50,516 nt of DNA from Oscillospiraceae bacterium (GCA_022800755.1 JAAWQX010000013.1:1-50516); one strand, 5' to 3'; counted from the first letter of the stretch, positions 16,797 through 26,841 are shown. The notes: a model not told the origin generated them from the letters alone. Program-made: numbers and translations.

Positions 16797-19700
16797 ATGG
16801 CAAGCGTACCGTTTTTAACGATATTTCCCGGCTGTGAAGCGATGGAAGACCTGTGCGGCGGGCTGGACAAGGCCTTTGTGCGGTCGGTGGAGGTGGAGGA
16901 ACAGTCTCTGTCCATGACCATTTTCGCCGATTTCTCCCGGGCACCGGCCCAGGCGGAGCTCACGGCCGTGGAAGCCCGCATCACGGAAGATTACGGACTG
17001 TCCCGTGCCGTGATCCAGGCGAGTTTTCCAAAGGATACTGGGAAAAGCGCTGTGGATGAAGTGCTCATGGGACGAAAGACCCAGGCAAAGACGGTCACAC
17101 CGATCGGCGAACTGACGGCGGATTCCGGCAATGTCACCATCACCGGCAGCATCTTTTTTGTGGATTCCCGGGATTTAGCGAAAAATAATGCCACCATTTT
17201 GACCTTTGACATTACGGATTACACAGGCTCTGTCCGCTGCACAAAGTTTCTGAAATCAGACGAAGAGAAGGTCATTCTCGGAAAACTCCGGGAGGGGGAT
17301 TATGTCACTGTTTCCGGCAGCATGAGTTACAGCCGCTATGAAGAGGACATGACCCTGGAGCCGCGAAGCATCTGGCGGGCGCAGCGGCCCATGCGGCAGG
17401 ATACCAGCGTTGAAAAGCATATCGAATTGCACTTACATACCCGCTTTTCCAATACCGATGCCTTGACGGATCCAAAAGCCGTCGTCAAACGTGCAGCCGA
17501 TTGGGGGATGCCCGCTATTGCCGTGACGGATCACGGTGTGGTGCAGGCATTTCCCGACTTGTGGCACGCCGGGAAGGACTACGGCGTAAAGATCATTTAC
17601 GGCGTAGAGGGCTATTTTGTGGACGACATGAACGTCAGACAGCCGGTTTGGGGCAAGAGGAGCAGCCTGCCGCTGGACAGCGAATTTATCGCTTTTGACA
17701 TTGAGACCACCGGCTTGAGCGCCGCCAATGACCGCATGACGGAAATCGGCGCCGTGCTGTTTGAGGGAGATCAGATCAAGGATCATTTCCAATGCTTTGT
17801 CAATCCCCATATGCCGATCCCGCCAGAGATCAAAAAGCTCACGGGCATCACCGACGAGGACGTGAAAAACGCGCCGGATGAAGACGAAGCCATGCGTCGT
17901 TTTCTGGAGTTTGTCGGCGGACGCCCCATTATCGCCCACAACGCAGAATTTGACACGGGGTTCGTGCGCCAGGCTTGCATGCGTTCGGGGATAGAGTTTG
18001 ACCCAACCATTATGGATACGTTGGTGCTGGCCCAATGTCTGATGCCGGATTTGAAGCGGTTTAAGCTGGATATCGTGTCTCACAAGCTGAAGCTGCCGGA
18101 ATTCAATCACCACCGTGCCTATGACGACGCGGCTGTGGTCGCCCGCATCATGGGGAAATTCATCCCCATGCTCCAGGAACGGGGCGCGAAAACGGTGGAT
18201 GATGTCAACGCCGCCGTGGCGGACCTGCACCGCCTGGATGTGGGAAAAACGCATCATATCTGTCTGCTGGCGAGGAATAAAGCAGGACTGAAAAATCTGT
18301 ATAAAATCATTTCTGATTCACAGATCAAATATTACAACAAATCCCGCAAGCATCCTACCATGCCCAGAAGCCTGATCCAACGGTACCGTGAGGGTATTTT
18401 TATCGGGTCCGCCTGCGAGGCCGGGGAATTGTACGAGGCCGTTTTGCGGGGGAATCCGCCGGAGAAGCTGGAAAAGATCGCGTCGTTTTATGATTATCTG
18501 GAGATCATGCCGCTGTTCAATAACCGGTTCCTCATTGAAAACGGCACCGTGCGGGATGATGAAGACCTCAAGGAATTAAATCGCCGGATCATCGCGCTGG
18601 GCAAGAAACTGGACAAGCCGGTGGTGGCCACCTGTGATGTGCATTTTCTGGACCCGGAGGACGAAATTTATCGGAAAATTTTACTGGCTTCCAAGAAGTT
18701 CTCCGATGCGGATAAGCCGCTTCCCATCTATTTCCGCACCACGGACGAGGTGATGGCGGAGTTTGCGTATCTGGGAGAGGACCTTTGCCATGAAGTCGTG
18801 ATCGACAATCCCAAAAAGATCGCTGACCAGGTGGAAGAATTTGAACTGCTGCCTAAGGACCTTTTTGCACCGAAGATTGAAAATTCCAAAGAGGAACTGG
18901 AACGTCTCGTCATGGAAAAGATGCACCGCATCTATGGAGAGAACCCTGACCCCATCGTGACGGACCGGGTCAATACGGAATTGCGTACTATTTTAGACCA
19001 TGAGTACGACGTCATTTATATGTCGGCCCAAAAGCTGGTGCAAAATTCCATGGAGCACGGCTATCTGGTAGGTAGCCGCGGCAGTGTCGGTTCGTCATTG
19101 GTGGCGTACATGTCCGGCATCACGGAGGTAAACTCTTTGCCGCCCCACTATGTTTGCCCCAACTGCAAGCATACGGAGTTCATTACAGACGGTTCTTACG
19201 GCTGCGGCGCGGATATGCCGGATAAGGTCTGCGCGTGCGGCACGAAATATCGAAAAGATGGCTTTGATATCCCCTTTGAGACCTTTTTGGGCTTCCCCGG
19301 TAACGAAAAGACCCCGGATATCGACTTGAATTTCTCCGGAGAATATCAGGCCGACGCCCATAACTATACCCGGGAGCTGTTTGGAAGCGACCACGTGTTC
19401 AAGGCCGGAACCATCGGTACGCTGGCGGACAAAACGGCCTTCGGCATGGTAAAAAAGTACCTGGAGGAGCGGGGCATTACTGTAACGAAGGCGGAGGAAA
19501 ACCGTCTGTCCAAAGGCTGTGTGGGTGTCAAGCGCACCACAGGGCAGCATCCCGGCGGTCTGGTCATTATCCCCCAGGACATGGAAGTGACGGACTTTTG
19601 TCCCATCCAGTGGGCCGCAGAGGACCCGGAATGCGGCATCATGACGACTCATTTTGAATACCATTGCATGGAAAATAACCTCTTAAAGCTGGACGAACTG

Positions 19701-20762
19701 GGCCATGATGACCCGACTATGATCCGAATGCTGGAGGATATGACCCACGTCAGTGCGCTGGACATTCAATTAGACGATCCAGAGACGATGGGCATTTTCC
19801 GTTCCCCAGAACCATTGGGGCTGCCGGATACGGATTCTGTTGTGGGGAAGACCGGTACGCTGGGTATTCCGGAATTCGGCACAGGCTTCACCCGGGGGAT
19901 GCTGGTGGATACGCTCCCTACGCAGTTTGACACCTTGGTGCGCCTTGCGGGCCTGGCCCATGGCACGGACGTATGGAACGGCAATATCCACGATATTGTG
20001 GTCAGCGGAACGGCAACGGTCAATGAATGTGTTTGCTGCCGGGACGATATCATGATCTATCTCATTCAGCGGGGGATGGAGCCAAGCTTGGCGTTCAAGA
20101 CGATGGAAGCCGTGCGCAAAGGCAAAGTCAAGAAAAGCGGCAGCTTTCCTGGGGACGCGGAAGCCATCATGAAAGATATGAAGGTCCCGGAGTGGTATAT
20201 TGAATCCTGCCGGAAAATCGCTTATCTGTTCCCCAAGGCTCACGCGGTGGCCTATGTAATGATGGCGTTCCGCATCGCATGGTTCAAAGTTCATTATCCC
20301 TTGGCGTTTTATGCTGCGTACTTCTACCGCAGGAGCCAGAAAAACGCCTTTGACGCAGAACTCATGACCCAGGGTATTGACAAGGTGAAAGCGAAGATCA
20401 ATGAACTGCGGAATAAGCAGACCTCTGCGACGGAGGATGATATCCTCACCACCTTGGAGGTCGTGTATGAGTTTTACCTCCGCGGCTTTTCCTTTGCGCC
20501 CATGAGCATCACAGACAGTGACGCGGTAAAGTTTACCATCGTGGGCGACCAGCAGCTGCGGGCACCGTTCGTCTCCATCGGTGGCTTGGGCGAGGCGGCG
20601 GCCTTTGACTTGGCGGCTGCCAGCACCAGCGGCCAGGCGTTTGTATCCGTGGAGGAACTCTCCTCCGCCTGCCCGAAGGTGTCCCAGACCCACTTGCAAG
20701 CGCTCAAGGACTTAGGCGCGTTGGGTGATTTGCCTGATACCAGCCAAATGACGCTGTTTTGA
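16797..20762 (+). CDS. polC: DNA polymerase III alpha subunit, Gram-positive type (PolC)
   Basis: A 1321-residue PolC, the main replicative polymerase with built-in proofreading. An OB domain (about residues 100-190) precedes the PHP domain (IELHLHTRFSNTDA, AVTDHG), which is split by a DEDDh exonuclease (FIAFDIETTG near 298, IAHNAEFDTGFV, then HHRAYDDAA). The polymerase core has GSRGSVGSSLVAY, a CPNC..CACG zinc-ribbon-like loop, TPDIDLNFSGEYQ (catalytic Asp) and TTGQHPGGLVI. The protein is roughly 100 residues shorter than Bacillus PolC, apparently in the N-terminal domain. ATG follows AAGGACG. Terminator directly after. Confidence 0.96.
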   Translation: MASVPFLTIFPGCEAMEDLCGGLDKAFVRSVEVEEQSLSMTIFADFSRAPAQAELTAVEARITEDYGLSRAVIQASFPKDTGKSAVDEVLMGRKTQAKTVTPIGELTADSGNVTITGSIFFVDSRDLAKNNATILTFDITDYTGSVRCTKFLKSDEEKVILGKLREGDYVTVSGSMSYSRYEEDMTLEPRSIWRAQRPMRQDTSVEKHIELHLHTRFSNTDALTDPKAVVKRAADWGMPAIAVTDHGVVQAFPDLWHAGKDYGVKIIYGVEGYFVDDMNVRQPVWGKRSSLPLDSEFIAFDIETTGLSAANDRMTEIGAVLFEGDQIKDHFQCFVNPHMPIPPEIKKLTGITDEDVKNAPDEDEAMRRFLEFVGGRPIIAHNAEFDTGFVRQACMRSGIEFDPTIMDTLVLAQCLMPDLKRFKLDIVSHKLKLPEFNHHRAYDDAAVVARIMGKFIPMLQERGAKTVDDVNAAVADLHRLDVGKTHHICLLARNKAGLKNLYKIISDSQIKYYNKSRKHPTMPRSLIQRYREGIFIGSACEAGELYEAVLRGNPPEKLEKIASFYDYLEIMPLFNNRFLIENGTVRDDEDLKELNRRIIALGKKLDKPVVATCDVHFLDPEDEIYRKILLASKKFSDADKPLPIYFRTTDEVMAEFAYLGEDLCHEVVIDNPKKIADQVEEFELLPKDLFAPKIENSKEELERLVMEKMHRIYGENPDPIVTDRVNTELRTILDHEYDVIYMSAQKLVQNSMEHGYLVGSRGSVGSSLVAYMSGITEVNSLPPHYVCPNCKHTEFITDGSYGCGADMPDKVCACGTKYRKDGFDIPFETFLGFPGNEKTPDIDLNFSGEYQADAHNYTRELFGSDHVFKAGTIGTLADKTAFGMVKKYLEERGITVTKAEENRLSKGCVGVKRTTGQHPGGLVIIPQDMEVTDFCPIQWAAEDPECGIMTTHFEYHCMENNLLKLDELGHDDPTMIRMLEDMTHVSALDIQLDDPETMGIFRSPEPLGLPDTDSVVGKTGTLGIPEFGTGFTRGMLVDTLPTQFDTLVRLAGLAHGTDVWNGNIHDIVVSGTATVNECVCCRDDIMIYLIQRGMEPSLAFKTMEAVRKGKVKKSGSFPGDAEAIMKDMKVPEWYIESCRKIAYLFPKAHAVAYVMMAFRIAWFKVHYPLAFYAAYFYRRSQKNAFDAELMTQGIDKVKAKINELRNKQTSATEDDILTTLEVVYEFYLRGFSFAPMSITDSDAVKFTIVGDQQLRAPFVSIGGLGEAAAFDLAAASTSGQAFVSVEELSSACPKVSQTHLQALKDLGALGDLPDTSQMTLF

Positions 20763-20764
20763 CG

Positions 20765-20797
20765 AAAATCTCCGTACAGATCGTACGGAGATTTTTC
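20765..20797 (+). terminator. Strong terminator after polC
   Basis: AAAATCTCCGTAC (20765-20777) pairs with GTACGGAGATTTT (20783-20795) and runs into TTCTT. It ends the pyrH-polC operon immediately before the tetR -35. Confidence 0.9.
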
Positions 20798-20826
20798 TTG
20801 ACAAGGCTTCTATGGTATGATATTCT
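20798..20826 (+). promoter_or_regulatory. Promoter of the tetR gene
   Basis: -35 TTGACA (20798-20803), 17 bases, -10 TATTCT (20821-20826). The operator begins at the next base, so a bound repressor would cover the transcription start. Confidence 0.8.
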
Positions 20827-20851
20827 CCTAACATACCAATGGTATGTTAGG
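20827..20851. promoter_or_regulatory. TetR-family operator at tetR
   Basis: CCTAACATACC (20827-20837), spacer AAT, GGTATGTTAGG (20841-20851): perfect 11-base arms. A further half-site-like GGTATG lies at 20814-20819. Its place between -10 and the ribosome site implies autorepression. Confidence 0.8.
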
Positions 20852-20861
20852 AGCGGTGCTG

Positions 20862-21515
20862 ATGACACGGAATAAACATCCGGAAGAAACCGTGAATTTA
20901 ATATTGGATGTGGCATTCCGTTTGTTTATGGAAAAAGGCTATGAGCATACCACCATTCAAGATATCATCAATGGATTGGGCGGCTTGAGCAAAGGTGCCA
21001 TATATCATCATTTCAAATCGAAAGAGGATATTCTCATCGCGGTTACGGACCGTATGACCAGCGAATCAAATCACTTGCTGCAAGAGATTCGAGACCGGAC
21101 TGACTTGAATGGTCAAGAGAAGCTGAAAACGATTTTCAAGGAATCCATCCAGCGGCCGGTTCAGGCGGATATATTCCGGGCTGCGCCTAATTTCAGGCAA
21201 AATCCAAAGCTGTTGGTCAGTTTGCTGGAAGAAACGGTGACAGAAGCCGCTGCGGATTATGTTCTGCCGATCATCCGGCAGGGGATGGCAGACGGCACCA
21301 TCCAGGCAGCGTACCCAGAGCAGTTGGCGGAACTCATTATGCTGGCTGCCAATGTCTGGCTGAACCCGATGATTTTTGACAGCACGGTGGAGGAAACCAT
21401 CCGTAAATTCATGGTATTTCGGCAAATGACATTGAGCTTTGGGCTGGATATCGTAGATGATGAAATGCTGAAACGCTTGAAGGAATTGGCGGATATTTAT
21501 CAGAAAAGCAAATAA
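20862..21515 (+). CDS. TetR/AcrR family transcriptional regulator
   Basis: A 217-residue TetR-type repressor. The HTH is at residues about 25-50 (TTIQDIINGLGGLSKGAIYHHFKSKEDIL in parts; the SKGAIYHHF recognition helix is clear). The C-terminal ligand-binding domain is helical and hydrophobic with no named motif, so the inducer is unknown. ATG 20862 was chosen over 20844 because the earlier codon lies inside the operator and GGAG lies about 9 bases before 20862. The MFS exporter follows with a related palindrome in front, so this protein probably controls both. Confidence 0.9.
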   Translation: MTRNKHPEETVNLILDVAFRLFMEKGYEHTTIQDIINGLGGLSKGAIYHHFKSKEDILIAVTDRMTSESNHLLQEIRDRTDLNGQEKLKTIFKESIQRPVQADIFRAAPNFRQNPKLLVSLLEETVTEAAADYVLPIIRQGMADGTIQAAYPEQLAELIMLAANVWLNPMIFDSTVEETIRKFMVFRQMTLSFGLDIVDDEMLKRLKELADIYQKSK

Positions 21516-21516
21516 G

Positions 21517-21545
21517 AACTGCCCAAACTAAGGCAGTTTTCTTTT
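21517..21545 (+). terminator. Terminator between tetR and the MFS gene
   Basis: AACTGCC (21517-21523) and GGCAGTT (21532-21538) with tail TTTTCTTTT. Short stem; it separates regulator from transporter transcripts. Confidence 0.65.
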
Positions 21546-21554
21546 GATAAATAA

Positions 21555-21573
21555 CATACCGACGTTCGGTATG
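21555..21573. promoter_or_regulatory. Second TetR-type operator, upstream of the MFS gene
   Basis: CATACCGA (21555-21562), CGT, TCGGTATG (21566-21573). It shares the CATACC/GGTATG half-sites with the tetR operator but spaces them by 7 rather than 3 bases. It ends just before the AAAGGAG ribosome site. Confidence 0.7.
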
Positions 21574-21587
21574 AAAGGAGTATATCA

Positions 21588-22829
21588 ATGGACAGACAAC
21601 TATTTACGAAAGACTTTATCCTTGTGGTGATCGGGCAGGTGATCTCTCTGTTTGGCAATGCGGCAGTCCGATTTGTTTTGCCGCTGTATTTGCTGAATGA
21701 GACCGGCTCATCCGCACTGTTTGGGACCGTAATGGCATGTGCGTTTATTCCGTCTGTTTTGCTGTCGCCGATTGGCGGTATTGTAGCGGACCGGGTCAAT
21801 AAGCGCAACATTATGGTGGTTCTGGATTTTCTGACGGCGGGACTGATTTTATTATTCACCGCCAGAATACATACGGGGGACTTGATCGTTCATCTTACGG
21901 TAACGCTGATGTTGTTATACGGCATTGCCGGGGCATATCAACCGGCGGTCCAGTCCAGTATTCCGGCCCTGGTGGAGCAGGAGCAGTACATTGCTGCCAA
22001 TTCCGTAATCAATACGGTGAACGCGGTATCGTCATTGATCGGTCCGGCGCTGGGCGGCGTGCTGTACAGTGCCTTTGGCTTGGGTCCGGTTTTGTGGGTA
22101 TGTGTCGGATGCTTTTTTCTCTCCGCTGTCATGGAATTGTTTATTCACATCCCGCATACAAAGCAGAGCAATGCCGGAGGTATTTGGCGGACAGTGAAAA
22201 GCGATTTTTCGGATAGTTTGCGCTTTATCTGCCGGGAGCGGTCCGAAATCGGAAAGGCCATGCTGGTTTTATGCGGCATCAACCTGTTCCTATCCGCCAT
22301 GATCGTCGTCGCGATACCATATTTGGTGACGGAGGTGCTGCCATTGAACAGCGCATGGGCGAACCGGCTGTGCGGCTTCGCGGAGAGCGCACTGGCTGCC
22401 GGTGGCCTTGTAGGCGGGATACTTGCGGGAGTGTTTGCCGGGCGGCTGACCATGCGGCGGACGGGGAATTTGTTGATTGTCTGCGCCCTGTGCGCGCTCC
22501 CCATGGGAACTGCGTTAGCGTTGGTTTCATCAGGCGTAGTAAATTACGCAGTCATAGTTCTATGCTGTTTTTTGATGATGGCCTGTTCCAGCATGTTCTC
22601 GGTCCGAATGATGGCGTTTGTGCAAAAAGAGACACCGCCGGTGCTGATCGGCAAGGTCATCTCTGTGATTATGACAGTCGCCATGTGCGCTCAGCCTTTG
22701 GGGAACGCCATGTATGGTGTTTTGTTTGAGCGGTGTTCCGGATTTGAATTCGTAGTAGTACAGTTTGCGGGACTAATATCTCTGCTTATCGCGGTCCCCG
22801 GAAGACGTCTGTTTACTAAATTAGAGTAA
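21588..22829 (+). CDS. MFS exporter
   Basis: A 413-residue major facilitator with about 12 hydrophobic segments. The loop between helices 2 and 3 carries DRVNKRNIMVVLDF (motif A-like), and the N-terminal half resembles Mef-type macrolide/drug exporters. Control by an adjacent TetR protein supports drug or metabolite efflux; the substrate is not readable. ATG 21588 follows AAAGGAG by 7 bases and the operator sits directly upstream. Converges on potCD, with a shared terminator. Confidence 0.88.
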   Translation: MDRQLFTKDFILVVIGQVISLFGNAAVRFVLPLYLLNETGSSALFGTVMACAFIPSVLLSPIGGIVADRVNKRNIMVVLDFLTAGLILLFTARIHTGDLIVHLTVTLMLLYGIAGAYQPAVQSSIPALVEQEQYIAANSVINTVNAVSSLIGPALGGVLYSAFGLGPVLWVCVGCFFLSAVMELFIHIPHTKQSNAGGIWRTVKSDFSDSLRFICRERSEIGKAMLVLCGINLFLSAMIVVAIPYLVTEVLPLNSAWANRLCGFAESALAAGGLVGGILAGVFAGRLTMRRTGNLLIVCALCALPMGTALALVSSGVVNYAVIVLCCFLMMACSSMFSVRMMAFVQKETPPVLIGKVISVIMTVAMCAQPLGNAMYGVLFERCSGFEFVVVQFAGLISLLIAVPGRRLFTKLE

Positions 22830-22831
22830 TG

Positions 22832-22863
22832 AAAAAACCGCACCTAACCAGGTGCGGTTTTTA
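22832..22863. terminator. Bidirectional terminator between the MFS gene and potCD
   Basis: AAAACCGCACC (22834-22844) pairs with GGTGCGGTTTT (22851-22861), with A-run before and T-run after, so it works on both strands. Confidence 0.85.
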
Positions 22864-24825
22864 TTAAATTCCCAGCTGCGTCCACAAACGATTATAAAGC
22901 TGCAAAATATTTTCCGGGAGGTTTTCATACAGTGTGCAACGCGCCAGCGTCTCTGGCGGGGTGGCGATGATCTCATACTGTTCCTGATCCAGTTCTTCGC
23001 CGTACTGTTCAAAGTAATAGTTCGGATATTCCTCCAGCGCGTCTTTATTAGGAGATGCGTAGTAGATAAAATCCATGTTGGCCAGATTCGCCTGGGTGGA
23101 AGCGATAAAATTGATCCATTCCATGGCCTCGTCTTTATGCTTGGCGGTGTTCAGAACACACATGGCATCCACGAACCAGTTGGAACCTTCCTCCGGGATG
23201 ACAAACCGCAGGTCTTCGTTATTTTCCAGCATGGACACGTAATCGCCGGCGTAGTACATGGCGATGGCGGCGTTCCCGCCCTCCATCTTGCCATAGACTT
23301 CATCCATAACAAAGGCTTGATACACGCCCTGTTCTTTTGCGTCCGCCAAAAGCTGCCACGCCTGACGGATCTGAGTCTCGTCCGTGGTATTCAGATCATA
23401 CCCAAGTTTCATCAAGGCCGCCCCCAGCGCGTCCCGGGAGTTGCGGATCATGAGCACTTGCCCGGCGTATTTTTCATCGAACATGGCGCTCCAACTGGTA
23501 ATGGGAGCGTCTACCATGGATTCATTATAAATAATACCAAGCGTACCCCAGGTATACGGCACTGTGTACTTGTTTTCCGGGTCATAGCTCAGATGCTGGT
23601 ACGCATCATCGATGTTGGTGAAATTGGGAATGGCGCTGTAATCCAGCTCCGCGAGCATATTTTCCGAAATAAGCCGCGCGATCATATAGTCCGACGGGAC
23701 GATAACGTCAAAATCTCCCGCACCGGATTTCAGCAGGGCATAGAGTGTTTCATTGCTGTCCGTGGTCTGATAGTTGACTTTGATGCCCGTCTGGTTTTCA
23801 AAATCCTCAATGAGGCTTTCATCGATATATTCGCCCCAGCTGCAAATATTGACTACCCGGTCAGCGGCGCCGGAACGTCCGGTGAAAACCAAAACCCCAA
23901 CAATCAGGCAAGCGGCCGCGCCTGCGGCAAATTTTTTAATAGGAGAGCGGCGCTCATCCAGTTCGACAGCGGCGGCTTTCGGCTTCTGCGCCTGCCGCGC
24001 ATCGCGGACATTCACGACCACCAGCAGCACCAGCACCGTAATGAACAGCAGCGTGGACACCGCGTTGATGACTGGGCTGACGCGCCGTTTTGTCATGCCG
24101 TAAATGGTCATAGCCAAGGTGGAGGTGGAAGATCCAGCGGTGAAGTAGGAGATGATAAAATCGTCGATGCTCATGGTAAAGGCAATGAGCGCTCCGCTGA
24201 CAATGCCGGGCTTGATCTCCGGCAACGCGACTTTCCAAAATGCCTGCATCCAGGTACAACCCAGATCCTGCGCCGCGTCGATGAGATTTTTGTCCATCTG
24301 CCGCAGCTTTGGGGAAACGGAGAGCAGCACATAGGGGATATTAAACGAGACATGCGCGATCAGAAGCGTTCCGAAGCCCATAGAAAGATACGGAAGGACG
24401 ATTGCGCTCTGAGCACCGTTGGCCCAATCTGCGAAATCGTTCCAAAAGCTGAAGAATGCAACAAACAGCAAGCACAGGGAAACGCCGGTGACAATATCTG
24501 CGTTCATCATGGGGATATTGTTCACCGCTTCCAGCGGCGCGCGCATCCTACGGCGCATGGCGTAAAATCCGATGGCGGTAAAGGTACCTACTACGGTAGC
24601 AATCACAGTAGCCAGGATCGAGACCAGCAACGTAGTATACACGCTTTGCATAATCATGCGGTTATGGAACAGCTGTCCATACCACTCCAAGGAAAAGCCT
24701 TTCCAAACAGCGCTGCTGGTCCCGGCGTTGAACGAGAAGATAATGAGTATCACGATAGGCGCGTACAAAAACAGGAATACCAGCGCCATAAACACCCGGT
24801 TGAGGGCCTGTGTGGAACGCTTCAT
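22864..24825 (-). CDS. potCD: Spermidine/putrescine ABC transporter: permease PotC fused to binding protein PotD
   Basis: A 653-residue fusion. Residues 1 to about 285 are a PotC-type permease with six helices and the ATPase-contact EAA-like loop AAQDLGCTWMQAFWKVALPEI (near residue 190, read in parts). After a basic linker a further helix (FAAGAAACLIVGVLVFTG, about 305-322) leads to a PotD-type binding protein beginning VNICSWGEYIDESLIEDFE and containing FDVIVPSDYM, VPYTWGTLGIIYN and NWFVDAMCVLN. The binding domain is thus tethered outside the membrane and needs no lipoprotein signal. It overlaps potB by 4 bases. This fusion is known in Firmicutes; no frameshift is needed to explain it. Confidence 0.93.
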   Translation of the reverse strand: MKRSTQALNRVFMALVFLFLYAPIVILIIFSFNAGTSSAVWKGFSLEWYGQLFHNRMIMQSVYTTLLVSILATVIATVVGTFTAIGFYAMRRRMRAPLEAVNNIPMMNADIVTGVSLCLLFVAFFSFWNDFADWANGAQSAIVLPYLSMGFGTLLIAHVSFNIPYVLLSVSPKLRQMDKNLIDAAQDLGCTWMQAFWKVALPEIKPGIVSGALIAFTMSIDDFIISYFTAGSSTSTLAMTIYGMTKRRVSPVINAVSTLLFITVLVLLVVVNVRDARQAQKPKAAAVELDERRSPIKKFAAGAAACLIVGVLVFTGRSGAADRVVNICSWGEYIDESLIEDFENQTGIKVNYQTTDSNETLYALLKSGAGDFDVIVPSDYMIARLISENMLAELDYSAIPNFTNIDDAYQHLSYDPENKYTVPYTWGTLGIIYNESMVDAPITSWSAMFDEKYAGQVLMIRNSRDALGAALMKLGYDLNTTDETQIRQAWQLLADAKEQGVYQAFVMDEVYGKMEGGNAAIAMYYAGDYVSMLENNEDLRFVIPEEGSNWFVDAMCVLNTAKHKDEAMEWINFIASTQANLANMDFIYYASPNKDALEEYPNYYFEQYGEELDQEQYEIIATPPETLARCTLYENLPENILQLYNRLWTQLGI

Positions 24826-25703
24826 AAGATCACCGCCTGTTCCTCACCCTCACCAAAGCGGTTCATAAAAAGCATACAGACCACGACAATCACCATCATG
24901 ACCAAGGAAATGGCCGCGCCCAAATGGGGATTATACGCGCCGCCCAAAAACTGCTGTTCGATCAGGTCGCCCAACATGAGTTTCGTACCGCCGCCCAGCA
25001 TGGTGCTGATGGCGAATGTGGACACCGACGGAACAAACACCATCGTGATGCCGGATAGCACGCCGGGCAGGGACAGTGGAAAAATCACCCGGCGGAATAC
25101 GTTTAGACTGCTGGCGCCCAAGTCCCGGGCGGCTTCCAGCAGGGAGTGGTCCAGTTTGCTGATCACGGAATAAATTGGCAGAATCATAAAAGGCAGATAG
25201 TTGTACACCATGCCCAGCACCACAGCGCCGGACGTGTCGATCATCTGAAAAAATGCGATCGGCTCATACAGCGCAGGGTCCGCCGCGAAATGCACAGCGA
25301 TGCTGTTATACAAATCAATGACCCCGATGCGCTGAAACAACTGGTTGAGCAGCCCATTATTTTCCAAAATGGACATCCAGGAGTAGGTACGCAGCAGAAA
25401 GTTCATCCACATGGGCAGCATAATCAGCACCATGGCGATCTGCTGAAAGCGGGGTGTTTCCTTGGAAATGAAGTAGGCGATGGGATATCCCAGCAGCAGA
25501 CAGATCGCCGTGGCGATCAAAGCCAGTTTAAATGACCGGGTAAAAACCACAGTATAAGCGCCCATCTGTGTGAAGTTTTCCAGTGTAAACCCACCGCCTT
25601 CCTCGGAAAAGGCGTAGATCACCACCATAATGATAGGCACTACCACAAACAGAGCCATCCAGATGACATAGGGAATGGAAAACCGGGCGAGTTTATTCTT
25701 CAT
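24822..25703 (-). CDS. potB: Spermidine/putrescine ABC transporter permease PotB
   Basis: A 293-residue permease with six hydrophobic segments, starting [16 protein letters not shown]. The EAA loop [17 protein letters not shown] is near residue 195, followed by LPGVLSGI. It pairs with the permease half of PotCD. ATG 25703 overlaps the last 11 bases of potA; the frame continues upstream to 25835 but that would lie inside potA, so the internal ATG is preferred. Ribosome site GAGGAAGA-like lies within the potA 3' end. Confidence 0.93.
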   Translation of the reverse strand: MKNKLARFSIPYVIWMALFVVVPIIMVVIYAFSEEGGGFTLENFTQMGAYTVVFTRSFKLALIATAICLLLGYPIAYFISKETPRFQQIAMVLIMLPMWMNFLLRTYSWMSILENNGLLNQLFQRIGVIDLYNSIAVHFAADPALYEPIAFFQMIDTSGAVVLGMVYNYLPFMILPIYSVISKLDHSLLEAARDLGASSLNVFRRVIFPLSLPGVLSGITMVFVPSVSTFAISTMLGGGTKLMLGDLIEQQFLGGAYNPHLGAAISLVMMVIVVVCMLFMNRFGEGEEQAVIL

Positions 25704-26841
25704 CCCCGCTCTCCTCTTCTTCCAGCACAACGCTGGCATCATCCAGTTCGTCGTATTCTTCGGAGAAGGAAGAATAGTCGCCGAACATGCCGGAATACTC
25801 GCTTTTTGCCATAACATGGATGCCGTCGGGATCAATCTTAATGCCGATGCGGCTGCCCACAGGGGAGTGGTCCGTGGTCTGGATCAGCCACTTAAAGCCG
25901 CGGAAATCCACGATCATATCATACATCATGCCCTTGAAGGTTACACTGGTAACAGTACCGACCAGCTTGCCCTGCTCCGGCGGTACGATATCGATATCCT
26001 CCGGCCGGATGACCACGTCTACCGCCTCATCTACCGCGAAGCCTTTATCGAGACAGTCAAAGCGCCTGCCGTTGACCTCCACCTGGAAATCCGAGCGCAT
26101 GTAGCCGTCCACGATATTACTTTCACCGATGAAATCTGCCACGAACGCGTTTTTCGGTTCATTATAAATATCTTCTGGCTTACCGATTTGTTGAATCCGG
26201 CCGGAATCCATGACCACGACGGTGTCGGACATAGCCAAGGCCTCTTCCTGGTCGTGGGTCACATATATAAAAGTAATCTCCATCTGCTGCTGTATACGCT
26301 TCAACTCCTGCTGCATATCCTTGCGCAAGCGCAGATCCAATGCGGCGAGAGGTTCATCCAGCAACAACACCTTCGGCCGGTTCACAAGGGCTCGGGCAAT
26401 GGCGACCCGCTGCTGCTGCCCGCCGGACAAAGACGTGACGCTACGATGCTCGAAGCCCTTTAAAGAGACGACTTCCAGCATTTCCAGCACCCGCGTATCG
26501 ATTTCTTTCCGGCTGAGCTTGGGACGGACCATCCGCAAGCCGAAAGCGATGTTGTCGTATACATCCAGATGGGGGAATAGTGCATATTTCTGGAAGACAG
26601 TGTTGACCTGCCGCTGGTGGGGCGGAAGATCGTTGATCCGCACGCCGTCAAACAGCACATCGCCATGGGTAGGCGTCAAGAATCCGCCGATGATTTTCAG
26701 CGTGGTGGTCTTTCCGCACCCGGATGGGCCGAGCAGGGTCAAAAATTCACTGTCATTGATGTAGAGATTGATGTCATGAAGTACCGTCTCGCCGTCGAAT
26801 CTCATACCACAATCGACGAGACGAATGAGTTCTTTTGACAT
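25693..26841 (-). CDS. potA: Spermidine/putrescine ABC transporter ATPase PotA
   Basis: A 382-residue importer ATPase. Walker [10 protein letters not shown] (about residues 39-47), Q-loop QKYALFPHL, signature LSGGQQQR, Walker [13 protein letters not shown] and the H-loop VTHDQEEA are complete. A C-terminal TOBE-type domain follows ([27 protein letters not shown]) and the tail is very acidic ([17 protein letters not shown]). ATG follows GAGGAGGATA. First gene of potA-potB-potCD, whose substrate is inferred from the PotD-like domain. Confidence 0.95.
   Translation of the reverse strand: MSKELIRLVDCGMRFDGETVLHDINLYINDSEFLTLLGPSGCGKTTTLKIIGGFLTPTHGDVLFDGVRINDLPPHQRQVNTVFQKYALFPHLDVYDNIAFGLRMVRPKLSRKEIDTRVLEMLEVVSLKGFEHRSVTSLSGGQQQRVAIARALVNRPKVLLLDEPLAALDLRLRKDMQQELKRIQQQMEITFIYVTHDQEEALAMSDTVVVMDSGRIQQIGKPEDIYNEPKNAFVADFIGESNIVDGYMRSDFQVEVNGRRFDCLDKGFAVDEAVDVVIRPEDIDIVPPEQGKLVGTVTSVTFKGMMYDMIVDFRGFKWLIQTTDHSPVGSRIGIKIDPDGIHVMAKSEYSGMFGDYSSFSEEYDELDDASVVLEEEESGDEE

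Noticed and set aside
22852-25173. A 773-codon open frame on the plus strand
   Set aside because: It runs antisense to potCD and potB, whose domains and motifs are unambiguous. The plus-strand translation is His/Arg-rich without any recognisable domain and has no ribosome site.
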